A stretch of DNA of 7,865 nt, taken from assembly GCA_017413145.1 (NCBI GenBank), contig JAFPUX010000444.1, forward strand, positions 1-7,865, written 5' to 3'. The notes under the pieces are model-generated. The model did no database searches. It was not told the origin of the DNA and saw nothing but the letters and a program-made list of their open reading frames with translations. This stretch comes from Kiritimatiellia bacterium (GTDB taxonomy: Bacteria > Verrucomicrobiota > Kiritimatiellia > RFP12 > UBA3636). The translations under genes and the position numbers were made by a program. Positions 1 through 6,466 of the stretch are shown piece after piece; the stretch's first letter is position 1; each line of letters starts with the position of its first letter.

Positions 1-79
1 CGGCGGCGAGCGCCGCGGCCCAGGCGGACGCGCGGGGACGCGCCCACGCCGCGGGGGGAAGGTTCTTTTCGTTTTTCAT
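1..79 (-). CDS. N-terminal fragment of an unidentified protein downstream of uppP
   Basis: An open frame starts at an ATG at 79-77 and leaves the window after 26 codons. A GGAA at 90-87 lies 7 nt upstream of the ATG and could serve as a weak ribosome binding site. The start is only 13 nt after the uppP stop codon, so the two genes are probably co-transcribed. The peptide begins MKNEKNLPPAAW, with charged residues first, and then becomes Ala/Trp-rich (ending SAWAAALAA), which could be the start of a first membrane helix. Too little is visible to name a family. The evidence is the start context, the operon-like spacing and a frame open to the window edge. At this GC content a short open frame alone would be weak evidence. 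Confidence 0.5.
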   Translation of the reverse strand, partial: MKNEKNLPPAAWARPRASAWAAALAA

Positions 80-92
80 GCGTGGATTCCGG

Positions 93-875
93 CTAGAGGA
101 AGAGCAGGGCGGCGGCGCCGGCGGCGATGCAGTACGGGCCGAACGTCCAGAACGCGCCGCGTTCGAGCAGGCGCACGACGGTCCGCAGCGCGATCCAGCC
201 GACGAGGGCCGCGACGGCCGTCGCGGCGAGCGCCGTCCCCGCGGGGCCCGGCAGGCCTCCGCCTTCCCCGTCCGCGGAGAGGAATTCGAGGACGGCCGCG
301 CCGGCGATGACGGGGATCGACATCACGAAGGAGAACTCGGCGGCCGTCTTCGGCCCGAGCCCGAAGAGCCGCCCCGCGGAGATCGACGTGCCGGAGCGGC
401 TCACGCCCGGCAGGATCGCCAGCGCCTGGCCGGCGCCCATCGCCAGCGCGCGGCCGAAGCCGAGCGGCTTGTCGGCCTTGCGGCGGTCCGCCAGCGCGGA
501 GAGAAGCAACAGCACGCCGTTGAAGACCATGAGCGCCGCGACCGTCCGGTGCGAATCGTAGACCGCGTCGATCCGGTCGCCGCACGCCTTGTAGAACAGG
601 CCGGCGGGGACCGCCGAGACGAAGACCCACGCCGCGTAGAGCCAGCCGGCCCGTTCGCCGCGGAAGAAGGAACCGGCGAGCGAAAGCAGGCGGCGGCGGT
701 AGAAGACGCAGATGGACGCGAGCGTCCCGAGGTGGAGGAACAGCTCCAGCTCCGGGCCGGGCGATTGCACGCCGAGCGCGCGCTGCGCGAGAACGAGATG
801 CCCCGAGCTGCTGACGGGGAGGAACTCCGTCAGCCCCTGGACGGCGGCGAGGATCAGGACGTGGACCGTTTGCAT
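93..875 (-). CDS. uppP: Undecaprenyl-diphosphatase UppP (BacA family)
   Basis: A 260-residue integral inner-membrane enzyme that removes a phosphate from undecaprenyl pyrophosphate, recycling the lipid carrier for peptidoglycan and surface polysaccharides; overexpression of this family gives bacitracin resistance. Both family signatures are visible. The first, at residues 13-26, reads QGLTEFLPVSSSGH and holds the (E/Q)xxxE motif (Q13, E17) and H26. The second, at 156-164, reads PGVSRSGTS with the catalytic R160. Length is near the usual 260-280, with several hydrophobic segments throughout. The ATG at 875 is the only usable start: an in-frame TAG lies at 893-891, no other start codon lies between, and this ATG places the conserved first motif at the usual distance from the N-terminus. 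The gene diverges from the membrane-protein gene at 981 and is followed 13 nt downstream by another minus-strand start. No Shine-Dalgarno sequence fits before the ATG (see promoter). Confidence 0.97.
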   Translation of the reverse strand: MQTVHVLILAAVQGLTEFLPVSSSGHLVLAQRALGVQSPGPELELFLHLGTLASICVFYRRRLLSLAGSFFRGERAGWLYAAWVFVSAVPAGLFYKACGDRIDAVYDSHRTVAALMVFNGVLLLLSALADRRKADKPLGFGRALAMGAGQALAILPGVSRSGTSISAGRLFGLGPKTAAEFSFVMSIPVIAGAAVLEFLSADGEGGGLPGPAGTALAATAVAALVGWIALRTVVRLLERGAFWTFGPYCIAAGAAALLFL

Positions 876-887
876 GCGACGCGCGCC

Positions 888-896
888 ATTCTAGCA
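888..896 (-). promoter_or_regulatory. Extended -10 promoter element for uppP
   Basis: Reading the minus strand, TGC is followed directly by TAGAAT (893-888), an extended -10 matching TATAAT at 5 of 6 positions. The best -35 at a 17-nt spacer is TTCCCT (916-911), only 3 of 6, which is tolerable for an extended -10 promoter. Transcription would begin about 7 nt downstream, near 881, leaving a leader of only about 6 nt before the uppP ATG at 875. The site is predicted from sequence only. Confidence 0.55.
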
Positions 897-949
897 CATC
901 GCGCGGAGGAAGGGAAGCGCGCTTGCGCCCGCGCGCCCGTTTGTGCTAG
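891..949. repeat. 8-bp inverted repeat (CTAGCACA ... TGTGCTAG) in the divergent promoter region
   Basis: CTAGCACA at 891-898 and TGTGCTAG at 942-949 are perfect reverse complements separated by 43 bp. Each copy overlaps the predicted -10 region of the promoter facing outward (uppP on the minus strand, the 981 gene on the plus strand). The simplest reading is that both are the same extended -10 core used twice. A shared operator half-site is an alternative. Confidence 0.5.
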
Positions 950-952
950 GCT
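923..952 (+). promoter_or_regulatory. Predicted promoter for the 981/1523 operon
   Basis: A -35-like TTGCGC (923-928) is followed after 18 bp by TAGGCT (947-952), which is preceded by TGC, an extended -10 arrangement. The hexamers are imperfect matches (4 of 6 and 3 of 6). Transcription starting near 959 would give a leader of about 22 nt containing the GGAG at 971-974 used by the next gene. Position and the shared TGTGCTAG core with the uppP promoter support it. Confidence 0.45.
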
Positions 953-980
953 TGCCGCGAACCCAGCCACGGAGATTTCC

Positions 981-1526
981 ATGTCCGACGAACCCGCGCC
1001 CGCCGAAGAAACCGAACCGACCGCCCCCGTCCCCGGAGAGGCGTCCGCGAAGCCGGAGAAGCCCCGCAAGGAGCGCAAGCCGCCGAAGACGCCCGAACAG
1101 CTGCTGCTCGGGCCCGCCCGTTCCCTCCAGATCTGGTCGACCGTCTTCCTGCTGCTCTCGGTCCTGCTCCTCCTCGTCCAGGTCTTCCGCCGCGGGGACG
1201 CGTTCGCCGACGGGCCGCTCGGAGCGATCCTCCTCGTGGTGGTCTGGGGCGGTCTCTGGACGAAGTTCTCGCGCGACTACACCGTCCTGAAGACGGTCGT
1301 CCGGCATCCGGACTCCGTTTTCTGGATCCAGCTCGTCGAACCGGCCGCGTGGTGCGAACTGGCGCCGTGGCGGTGGCTGGTCCGTTCCCGCCGGCTCGCG
1401 TTCTTCACGGTCGCCGGCGCGCGCGCCGAAGCGGGCGTTCCCGGCCGGCGCTTCGACGAAACCGTCGCGTGGCTCCGTTCGCTCAACCCCGCCGCGCTGG
1501 ACTTCCGTCCGGGCGAAACGCGGTGA
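981..1526 (+). CDS. Hypothetical two-helix membrane protein with charged, proline-rich N-terminus
   Basis: I do not recognise the family of this 181-residue protein. The ATG at 981 has a good ribosome binding site, GGAG at 971-974 with a 6-nt spacer. Residues 1-40 are rich in Pro, Glu and Lys, with no hydrophobic stretch, and are probably a disordered cytoplasmic tail. Two hydrophobic segments follow at about 50-69 and 78-94, separated by a short loop containing RRGD. The remaining ~85 residues form a soluble tail with several Trp residues (W115, W124, W130, W132, W164), continuing KFSRDYTVLKTVV, and would be cytoplasmic if the two helices form a hairpin. The stop overlaps the next gene's GTG by 4 nt (GTGA, 1523-1526), so translation of the two is probably coupled. 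A functional link to the solute-binding protein is suggested by that coupling only. Confidence 0.82.
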   Translation: MSDEPAPAEETEPTAPVPGEASAKPEKPRKERKPPKTPEQLLLGPARSLQIWSTVFLLLSVLLLLVQVFRRGDAFADGPLGAILLVVVWGGLWTKFSRDYTVLKTVVRHPDSVFWIQLVEPAAWCELAPWRWLVRSRRLAFFTVAGARAEAGVPGRRFDETVAWLRSLNPAALDFRPGETR

Positions 1527-3271
1527 GCGCGTTCCGCTCCGCGATCGCCTGCGTCGTGTCGGCCGTCGCGCTCGCGGCGGCGGCCGACACGGCGTATCCG
1601 CCCGCGGACTGGACCGAGGCGCCGAGCCCGTGGGCGAACCCCGCCGCTCCCAAGGGCGGACGCCTCGCGCTGGACGGCCATTCGCCGCCCAAGTCGCTCA
1701 ACTACTATCTCGAGAACAGTTCCTTTTCCGCGCAGGTCTTCTTCCTGCTCTACGACACGCTGCTTTCGTCGGACCCCGCCACGGGCGAGCACGCGCCGGG
1801 GCTCGTCCGCCGCTGGACCGTCTCGGACGACGGCCTCGTCTTCACGCTCGAGCTCGACCCCGCCGCGCGCTGGAGCGACGGCCGCCCGGTCACGGCCGAG
1901 GACGTGCGCTGGACGTTCGAGGCGCTCGTCGCGCCGGAGAACCGCACCGGCCCCGTGAAGGTCGCGCTCGCCGCATTCGGCCCGCCCGAAGTGCTCGCGC
2001 CGGACCGCATCCGCTTCACCGCCCGCGAGAACCACTGGCGCAACCTCGGCGCGCTCGGCGGGATCGCGCCGATGCCGGCGCACGTCTTCCGCGACCGCGA
2101 CTTCAACGAAATCAACTTCGACTTCCCGGTCGTCTCCGGTCCCTACCGTCTCGGTGCTCACCGAGAAAACGTCTCGCTGTCGCTCGCGCGCCGCCCCGAC
2201 TGGTGGGCCGCCGCGCGCCCCGCGAGCGCCGGGCTCTACAACTTCGACGAACTGCTCTTCCGCTTCTCCGGGTCGGGCGACAACGCGTTCGACGCGTTCC
2301 GCAAGGGCCTGCTCGACGTCTACCCGGTCTACTCCGCGTCGATCTGGGTGCGCGAGGCGCGCGGCGACCGCATCGACCGCAACTGGATCGTCCGGCGCGC
2401 CGTCCGCAACCAGAAGCCCGTCGGCTTCCAGGGCTTCGCGCTGAACCTGCGCCGCGCGCCCTACGACGACGTGCGCGTCCGCCGCGCGCTGGCCCACACG
2501 CTCGACCGCGAGGGCTTCAACCGGACGCTCATGTACGGCCAGTATTTCCTGCACCGCTCCTACTGGGAGGACCTCTACGACGACGCGCACCCGTGCACGA
2601 ACGAGCTCTTCCGCTTCGACCCGCCGCGCGCCGCCGCGCTGCTCGCCGAAGCCGGGTGGGCGCGGGACCCCGCCACGGGCGCGCTCTGCAAGGACGGCCG
2701 CCCGTTCGTCGTTCGCTTCCTCTCCAACGGACCAACGGCCGACCGCTTCCTCGCGCGCTGGAAGCGCGTCCTCGCGGATCTCGGCATCGCGCTCGAGACC
2801 GAGCGCAAGGACTGGGCCGCGTGGGCGCGCGACATGGACGCCTACGACTTCGACGTCACCTGGTGCGCGTGGTCCTCCGGCCTGCGCAAGGACCCCGAGG
2901 ACATGTGGGGGGGCGCGTTCGCGAACGAGCCCGGCGGCAACAACGTCACCGGCTTCTCCGACCCGCGCGTGGACGCCCTGATCGCCGCGCAGCGCACCGA
3001 GCCCTCGCTCGAAAAGCGCAACGCGATCGACCGGGAGATCGACGCGATTCTCGCGGCCGCCGTCCCCTACGTCCTGCTCTGGAACGCCGACTGCACGCGC
3101 CTGCTGTGGTGGAACAAGTTCGGCATGCCGCGCTCGGTCCTCTCGCGCTTCGGCGGCGAAGAGGACGCCGTCGCGCTCTGGTGGGCCGATCCCGCCGCCG
3201 AGGCCGCGCTCGCGGACGCGATGGCCGGGGGCGCGCCGCTTCCGCCGCCCGACGTCGACCCGGCGGAGTAG
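1523..3271 (+). CDS. YejA-like periplasmic solute-binding protein (SBP family 5, peptide/oligopeptide type)
   Basis: Predicted periplasmic receptor for an ABC importer, 582 residues, close to E. coli YejA (about 600). Family 5 proteins of this branch bind peptides or peptide-like compounds such as microcin C; the ligand here is unknown. The GTG at 1523 is preferred because it overlaps the upstream stop as GTGA and begins a signal peptide (Arg5, then a hydrophobic run at 8-21, cleavage near 21-24). Upstream codons in this frame lie inside the preceding gene. Family marks are the SBP5 opening with PLxxxL-type strands near 85-130 (PGLVRRWTVSDDG, WSDGRPVTAEDVRWTFEAL), RRALAHTLDREGFN (320-333), and the YejA-like C-terminal block KDPEDMWGG, GNNVTGFSDPRVDALI and LLWWNKFG. 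Four cysteines remain in the mature part (C358, C389, C448, C524). No YejB/E/F permease or ATPase gene is adjacent, so it is an orphan here. C10 is not in a convincing lipobox. Confidence 0.92.
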   Translation: MSAFRSAIACVVSAVALAAAADTAYPPADWTEAPSPWANPAAPKGGRLALDGHSPPKSLNYYLENSSFSAQVFFLLYDTLLSSDPATGEHAPGLVRRWTVSDDGLVFTLELDPAARWSDGRPVTAEDVRWTFEALVAPENRTGPVKVALAAFGPPEVLAPDRIRFTARENHWRNLGALGGIAPMPAHVFRDRDFNEINFDFPVVSGPYRLGAHRENVSLSLARRPDWWAAARPASAGLYNFDELLFRFSGSGDNAFDAFRKGLLDVYPVYSASIWVREARGDRIDRNWIVRRAVRNQKPVGFQGFALNLRRAPYDDVRVRRALAHTLDREGFNRTLMYGQYFLHRSYWEDLYDDAHPCTNELFRFDPPRAAALLAEAGWARDPATGALCKDGRPFVVRFLSNGPTADRFLARWKRVLADLGIALETERKDWAAWARDMDAYDFDVTWCAWSSGLRKDPEDMWGGAFANEPGGNNVTGFSDPRVDALIAAQRTEPSLEKRNAIDREIDAILAAAVPYVLLWNADCTRLLWWNKFGMPRSVLSRFGGEEDAVALWWADPAAEAALADAMAGGAPLPPPDVDPAE

Positions 3272-3277
3272 GCGCGT

Positions 3278-3306
3278 TTGCAACCGCGCGGCGTTTGGAG
3301 TAGAAT
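3278..3306 (+). promoter_or_regulatory. Sigma70-like promoter for moxR
   Basis: TTGCAA (3278-3283; 4 of 6 to TTGACA) and TAGAAT (3301-3306; 5 of 6 to TATAAT) are separated by exactly 17 bp, in the 73-bp gap between the solute-binding protein stop and moxR. A start near 3313 would give a leader of about 32 nt containing the AGGA at 3331-3334. This suggests that moxR begins a separate transcription unit. It is predicted from sequence only. Confidence 0.6.
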
Positions 3307-3344
3307 CCGGGCCCCGTCAGACAGACCGAAAGGAACCGCACGCC

Positions 3345-4319
3345 ATGGACAACGAAACCGTCCGCAAGCAAGCCGAAATCTTCGACCGCCTCCGCACCGA
3401 GGTCGGCCGCGTCGTCGTCGGCCAGGAGAAGATCCTGGACCGACTCCTCGTCGCCCTCGTCTGCCAGGGGCACGTCCTGCTGGAGGGCGTTCCCGGCATC
3501 GCCAAGACGACGCTCGTCCGCACCCTCGCGCAGGCGCTCGGCGTGTCGTTCGGCCGCATCTCGTTCACGCCCGACCTGCTTCCGGCGGACGTCACCGGCA
3601 CGCTCGTCTACAGCCCCAAGGACGGATCGTTCGCCCCCAAGCGCGGCCCCGTCTTCACGAACCTGCTCCTCGCGGACGAAATCAACCGCGCCCCCGCCAA
3701 GGTGCAGTCCGCGCTGCTCGAGGCGATGCAGGAGCGGCAGGTCACGATCGGCGACGCGAGCTACCCGCTCCCGACCCCGTTCCTCGTCCTCGCCACGCAG
3801 AACCCGATCGAGCAGGAGGGGACCTATCCGCTCCCGGAGGCGCAGACCGACCGCTTCCTCTTCAAGTGCGTCGTCGGGCTCCCCTCGCGCGAGGACGAGC
3901 GCCGCGTCATGGACCGCTTCACGCGCAAGAACGCGCCGTCCGTCTCGGCGGTCGTCTCGCCGGAGGAGCTCGCCGGCCTGCGCGACGCGCTCGACCAGGT
4001 CTACCTCGACGAGAAGGTCGCCGACTACATCCTCGACGTCGTCTTCGCCACGCGCGACCCCGCGGCCCGCAAGGGCCTCGCGGACCTGAAGCCGCTCATC
4101 GCGTTCGGCGCCTCGCCGCGCGCGACGATCGCGCTCAACCTCGCCGCCCGCGCCAACGCGATGCTGCGCGGCCGCGCCTACGCGACGCCGCAGGACGTCA
4201 AGGAGGTCGCGCCCGACGTGCTGCGCCACCGCGTGCTGCTCTCTTACGAAGCCGAGGCCGAGGAGCTCACGCCCGACGCCGCGATCGCCCGCATCCTCGC
4301 CGAAGTGCCGGTCCCGTAG
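3345..4319 (+). CDS. moxR: MoxR-family AAA+ ATPase
   Basis: A 324-residue cytoplasmic AAA+ ATPase, full length for the family. MoxR proteins act as ATP-driven chaperones that help assemble or activate partner complexes, usually with VWA-domain proteins. Visible motifs are Walker A GVPGIAKTT (48-56), Walker B LLLADEIN (107-114, with D111 and E112), the MoxR-typical block ATQNPIEQEGTYPLPEAQTDRF (150-171, sensor-1 Asn N153), and the sensor-2 region GASPRA (255-260, R259) followed by the helical lid. The ATG at 3345 has GAAAGGA ending 10 nt upstream (AGGA 3331-3334). MoxR genes are normally followed by DUF58 and VWA/TPR genes. Here the next ORF starts 19 nt after the stop and is unrelated, so the usual partners are missing from this side. 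The substrate is unknown. Confidence 0.95.
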   Translation: MDNETVRKQAEIFDRLRTEVGRVVVGQEKILDRLLVALVCQGHVLLEGVPGIAKTTLVRTLAQALGVSFGRISFTPDLLPADVTGTLVYSPKDGSFAPKRGPVFTNLLLADEINRAPAKVQSALLEAMQERQVTIGDASYPLPTPFLVLATQNPIEQEGTYPLPEAQTDRFLFKCVVGLPSREDERRVMDRFTRKNAPSVSAVVSPEELAGLRDALDQVYLDEKVADYILDVVFATRDPAARKGLADLKPLIAFGASPRATIALNLAARANAMLRGRAYATPQDVKEVAPDVLRHRVLLSYEAEAEELTPDAAIARILAEVPVP

Positions 4320-4338
4320 GCCGCGCCGCGCCCCGCCC

Positions 4339-5616
4339 GTGAACCGCCTCGCGCGACTCCTCCTCCCGCCGGGCGGCGCCACGCCCGCCCGCGTGCTCGC
4401 CTGGACGCTCGTCTCCGGCGCGCTCCACGCCGGCGAGTCGTTCCTCGTGCTCGTCGCCGCGACGCACCTCGCGGGCGCCTGGTGGGGCGGCGTCGTGGGC
4501 CTCGCCTTCGCGGTCGACCAGCTGCTCTTCACGGTCGGCGCGTTCAGCGTCCGGCGCTACCAGGCGTCCGACGTCGCGGAGCGCGTCCCGTTCCCCGTCT
4601 ACTGCGGCGCGCGCGCCCTCACCTGCGGCGCGATGGTCCTCGCCGGCCTCGCGTGGGCCGCCTTCGGCGGCTTCACGCCGGACAAACGCGCCGCGATCCT
4701 GCCGCTGCTTGTCTTCAAGGCGTCCGAGGCGTTTTCGGACGTCCTCGGCGGCCGCTACCAGCAGCGCGGCCGGCTCGACGCGACGGGCCGCATCCTCGCC
4801 GCCAAGACGCTCCTCTCCGCGGCCGCGTTCGCCGCCGCTCCCGCCTTCGCCGACGCCCTCGACAGCGCCGCCGCCACCGCCGCCGGCGTCGCCGCCGGAA
4901 TCTCCGAGGACGACGCCAAGCTCACCGAGACCTGGCAGGGCAAGCTCGCCGCCGGCCTCGACCTCAAGTCCGGCAATACCGAGAAGACCGGCTACAACGG
5001 CCACGCGGAGGCCAAGAAGCTGCACGGCGACACGATCGTCGTCGCCACCCTCGACGGCGCCTGGGAGGAGACCGAGGTCTCCGACTCCGACGGCACGAAG
5101 CGCGACGAGCGCACCGTCGGCAACGCCAAGGGCGAGGTGAACGTCAAGGAGAAGCTCGCCGACTGGTCCCTCGCGCCGTTCGTCTACGGCGACGTCTCCG
5201 CGGAGCACGACGGCGTCGCGGGCATCAAGTACCGCACGATCGAGAGCGCCGGCATCGGGTTCTTCCTCGTCGACACGGACGCGCTCAAGCTCTCCGTCGA
5301 GGCGGGCCTGGCCTACGTGCAGGAGGAGCTTGACGGCCTGGAGAGCGACGACTACCTGGCCTACCGCCTCGCCGAGCGCGCCGACTGGGTCCCGGACTTC
5401 GCCGAGGGCGTCTCGTTCTTCGAGACGGCCGACTTCCTCCAGGACTTCGACGAGTCGGACCGCTACTTCTGCAACCTCGAGGCCGGCGTCGACGTCCCGA
5501 TGTTCGCCGGGCTCTCGATCACGCTCAAGGGCACGGTGAACTACAACCACCTCCCGGCCGCCGGCAAGGAGAAGACCGACCGCTCGGTCGTCGCCCAGGT
5601 CGGCTACAACTTCTAG
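4339..5616 (+). CDS. Fusion ORF: flippase-like N-terminus joined to a DUF481 outer-membrane beta-barrel
   Basis: One uninterrupted 425-residue frame contains two unrelated parts. Residues 1-150 are hydrophobic (helices near 16-35, 45-65, 88-108 and 116-130). Features such as FSVRRYQASDV (68-78), the helix after YCGARALTCG, and GGRYQQRGRLDATGR (137-151) resemble the N-terminal third of oligosaccharide flippases (MATE/Wzx-like, about 430-480 residues when complete). Residues 156-171 look like a signal peptide: a Lys, an Ala-rich core, then AFA before D172. Residues 172-425 match DUF481 (YdiY-like) barrels: TWQGKLAAGLDLKSGNTEKTGY (198-219), regularly alternating strands, and a C-terminal aromatic ending VGYNF typical of BamA-recognised barrels. 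The GTG start at 4339 has no visible ribosome binding site. After M99 (4633) no ATG, GTG or TTG occurs in frame before the barrel, so the barrel lacks its own conventional start. It may be a true deletion fusion or an assembly chimera. Family assignments are firm for DUF481 and moderate for the flippase. Confidence 0.8.
   Translation: MNRLARLLLPPGGATPARVLAWTLVSGALHAGESFLVLVAATHLAGAWWGGVVGLAFAVDQLLFTVGAFSVRRYQASDVAERVPFPVYCGARALTCGAMVLAGLAWAAFGGFTPDKRAAILPLLVFKASEAFSDVLGGRYQQRGRLDATGRILAAKTLLSAAAFAAAPAFADALDSAAATAAGVAAGISEDDAKLTETWQGKLAAGLDLKSGNTEKTGYNGHAEAKKLHGDTIVVATLDGAWEETEVSDSDGTKRDERTVGNAKGEVNVKEKLADWSLAPFVYGDVSAEHDGVAGIKYRTIESAGIGFFLVDTDALKLSVEAGLAYVQEELDGLESDDYLAYRLAERADWVPDFAEGVSFFETADFLQDFDESDRYFCNLEAGVDVPMFAGLSITLKGTVNYNHLPAAGKEKTDRSVVAQVGYNF
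4789..4851 (+). other. Fusion junction zone and internal signal-peptide-like segment
   Basis: This stretch encodes residues 151-171 of the fusion ORF. Flippase-like sequence (GRLDATGR) gives way to a classical signal-peptide pattern, Lys-Thr-Leu-Leu-Ser followed by an Ala-rich core and A-F-A before Asp172. The exact breakpoint cannot be placed, because the ILAAKTLLSAAAF region could belong to either parent: flippases have a fifth membrane helix here, and DUF481 precursors have their signal peptide. The Lys156 codon (4804-4806) is preceded by GCC, where a free-standing barrel gene would be expected to have its start codon nearby. Confidence 0.6.
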
Positions 5617-5632
5617 TCCGGCGCGCGGTTCG

Positions 5633-6466
5633 ATGGACGCCCGCGCCGACGGCCCCGGCCGGTGGCTGGACCTCGTGCGGATCCTGACGGCTCGCAACCT
5701 CAAGATCCGCTACAAGGGGTCCGTCCTCGGCTTCCTCTGGTCGCTCCTCACCCCGGCGCTCACGATCCTGATGTACGCGGTCTTCGCGCGCATCCTCAAG
5801 TTCAACGCGGGCCAGCCGCACTACCTGCAGTTCCTCGTCTCGGGCATCATCGTCTGGGGCTTCACCGCGGGCTGCCTCAACGACTCGCTCTACTCGATCG
5901 CCGGCAACGCGAACCTCGTGAAGAAGGTCCGCTTCCCGCGCGCGATCCTGCCGCTCTCGACGGCGCTCGCCAACGGCGTGAACTTTCTCCTCACGTTCGT
6001 TCCGCTCGCGCTCTACCTCGCGCTCACCGGCACGCTCGAATGGGGACCCGGCCTGCTCTGGCTCCTGCCCGCCTTCGCGTTCCACCTCGCGCTCTGCGCC
6101 GGAATCGCGTGCCTCGTCGGGACGCTCAACGTGTTCTTCCGCGACACGCAGCACGCCGTCGGGATCGGGCAGCTGGCGTGGTTCTTCCTCACGCCCGTGT
6201 TCTACTTCCCGCGGATGCAGCTGGAGGCCGCCGGGTTCCTCGGCGCGTGGCGCGGGCTCGTCTTCCTCAACCCGATGACGGGCGTCCTCGCCCTCTACCG
6301 CCGCGCGCTGATGGGCGCGGCGAAGCAGCCGCTCGTCCCGCCGGAATTCGCGGCGGACGTCCCCGCGCGGTGGGTCGGCGCCTCGTGCGCCGTCTGCCTC
6401 GCCGTCCTCTTCCTCGGCCTCGCGGCGCTCCGCCGCGGCGACCGCACCTTCGGAGACGCGCTGTGA
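5633..6466 (+). CDS. wzm: ABC-2 type polysaccharide export permease (Wzm/RfbA/TagG type)
   Basis: A 277-residue inner-membrane subunit that, as a dimer with the ATPase encoded next, moves a lipid-linked polysaccharide (O-antigen, capsule or similar) from the cytoplasmic to the periplasmic face. It starts with the amphipathic interface helix and family signature LKIRYKGSVLGFLWSLLTP (23-41). The predicted helices lie near 31-53, 65-85, 111-131, 140-166, 176-192 and 246-265, the six expected. Other family marks are NLVKKVRFPRAILPL (94-108), NVFFRDTQHAVGIG (166-179), TPVFYFPRMQ (187-196) and NPMTGVLALYRRALMG (213-228). The ATG at 5633 lies 16 nt after the preceding stop, without a clear Shine-Dalgarno sequence. 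The stop overlaps the wzt GTG by 4 nt (GTGA, 6463-6466), so subunit translation is probably coupled. The exported polymer cannot be determined from this window. Confidence 0.95.
   Translation: MDARADGPGRWLDLVRILTARNLKIRYKGSVLGFLWSLLTPALTILMYAVFARILKFNAGQPHYLQFLVSGIIVWGFTAGCLNDSLYSIAGNANLVKKVRFPRAILPLSTALANGVNFLLTFVPLALYLALTGTLEWGPGLLWLLPAFAFHLALCAGIACLVGTLNVFFRDTQHAVGIGQLAWFFLTPVFYFPRMQLEAAGFLGAWRGLVFLNPMTGVLALYRRALMGAAKQPLVPPEFAADVPARWVGASCAVCLAVLFLGLAALRRGDRTFGDAL

Noticed and set aside
1349..1522. An earlier start for the solute-binding protein, within the preceding gene.
   Set aside because: It would add about 58 residues of Arg-rich sequence before the signal peptide and overlap the coupled upstream gene extensively. 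The GTG at 1523 with the GTGA overlap is much more natural.
1523..1552. Cys10 of the solute-binding protein as a lipoprotein attachment site.
   Set aside because: The preceding residues (S-A-I-A) do not make a good lipobox and the hydrophobic stretch before the cysteine is too short. The hydrophobic core continues past it to about residue 21, fitting signal peptidase I cleavage better.
1277..3283. A 668-codon open frame on the minus strand opposite the solute-binding protein, and similar long antisense frames opposite moxR, the fusion ORF and wzt.
   Set aside because: They arise because the GC-rich third positions of the real genes leave few stop codons on the opposite strand. Their translations are Arg/Glu/Ala/Val-biased without recognisable domains, while the plus-strand frames carry clear family motifs.
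5662..6462. An upstream extension of the wzt frame through wzm.
   Set aside because: The translation is Arg/Pro-rich without domain similarity and is a shadow of wzm. The GTG at 6463 has a good CGGAG site and gives the expected Wzt N-terminus.
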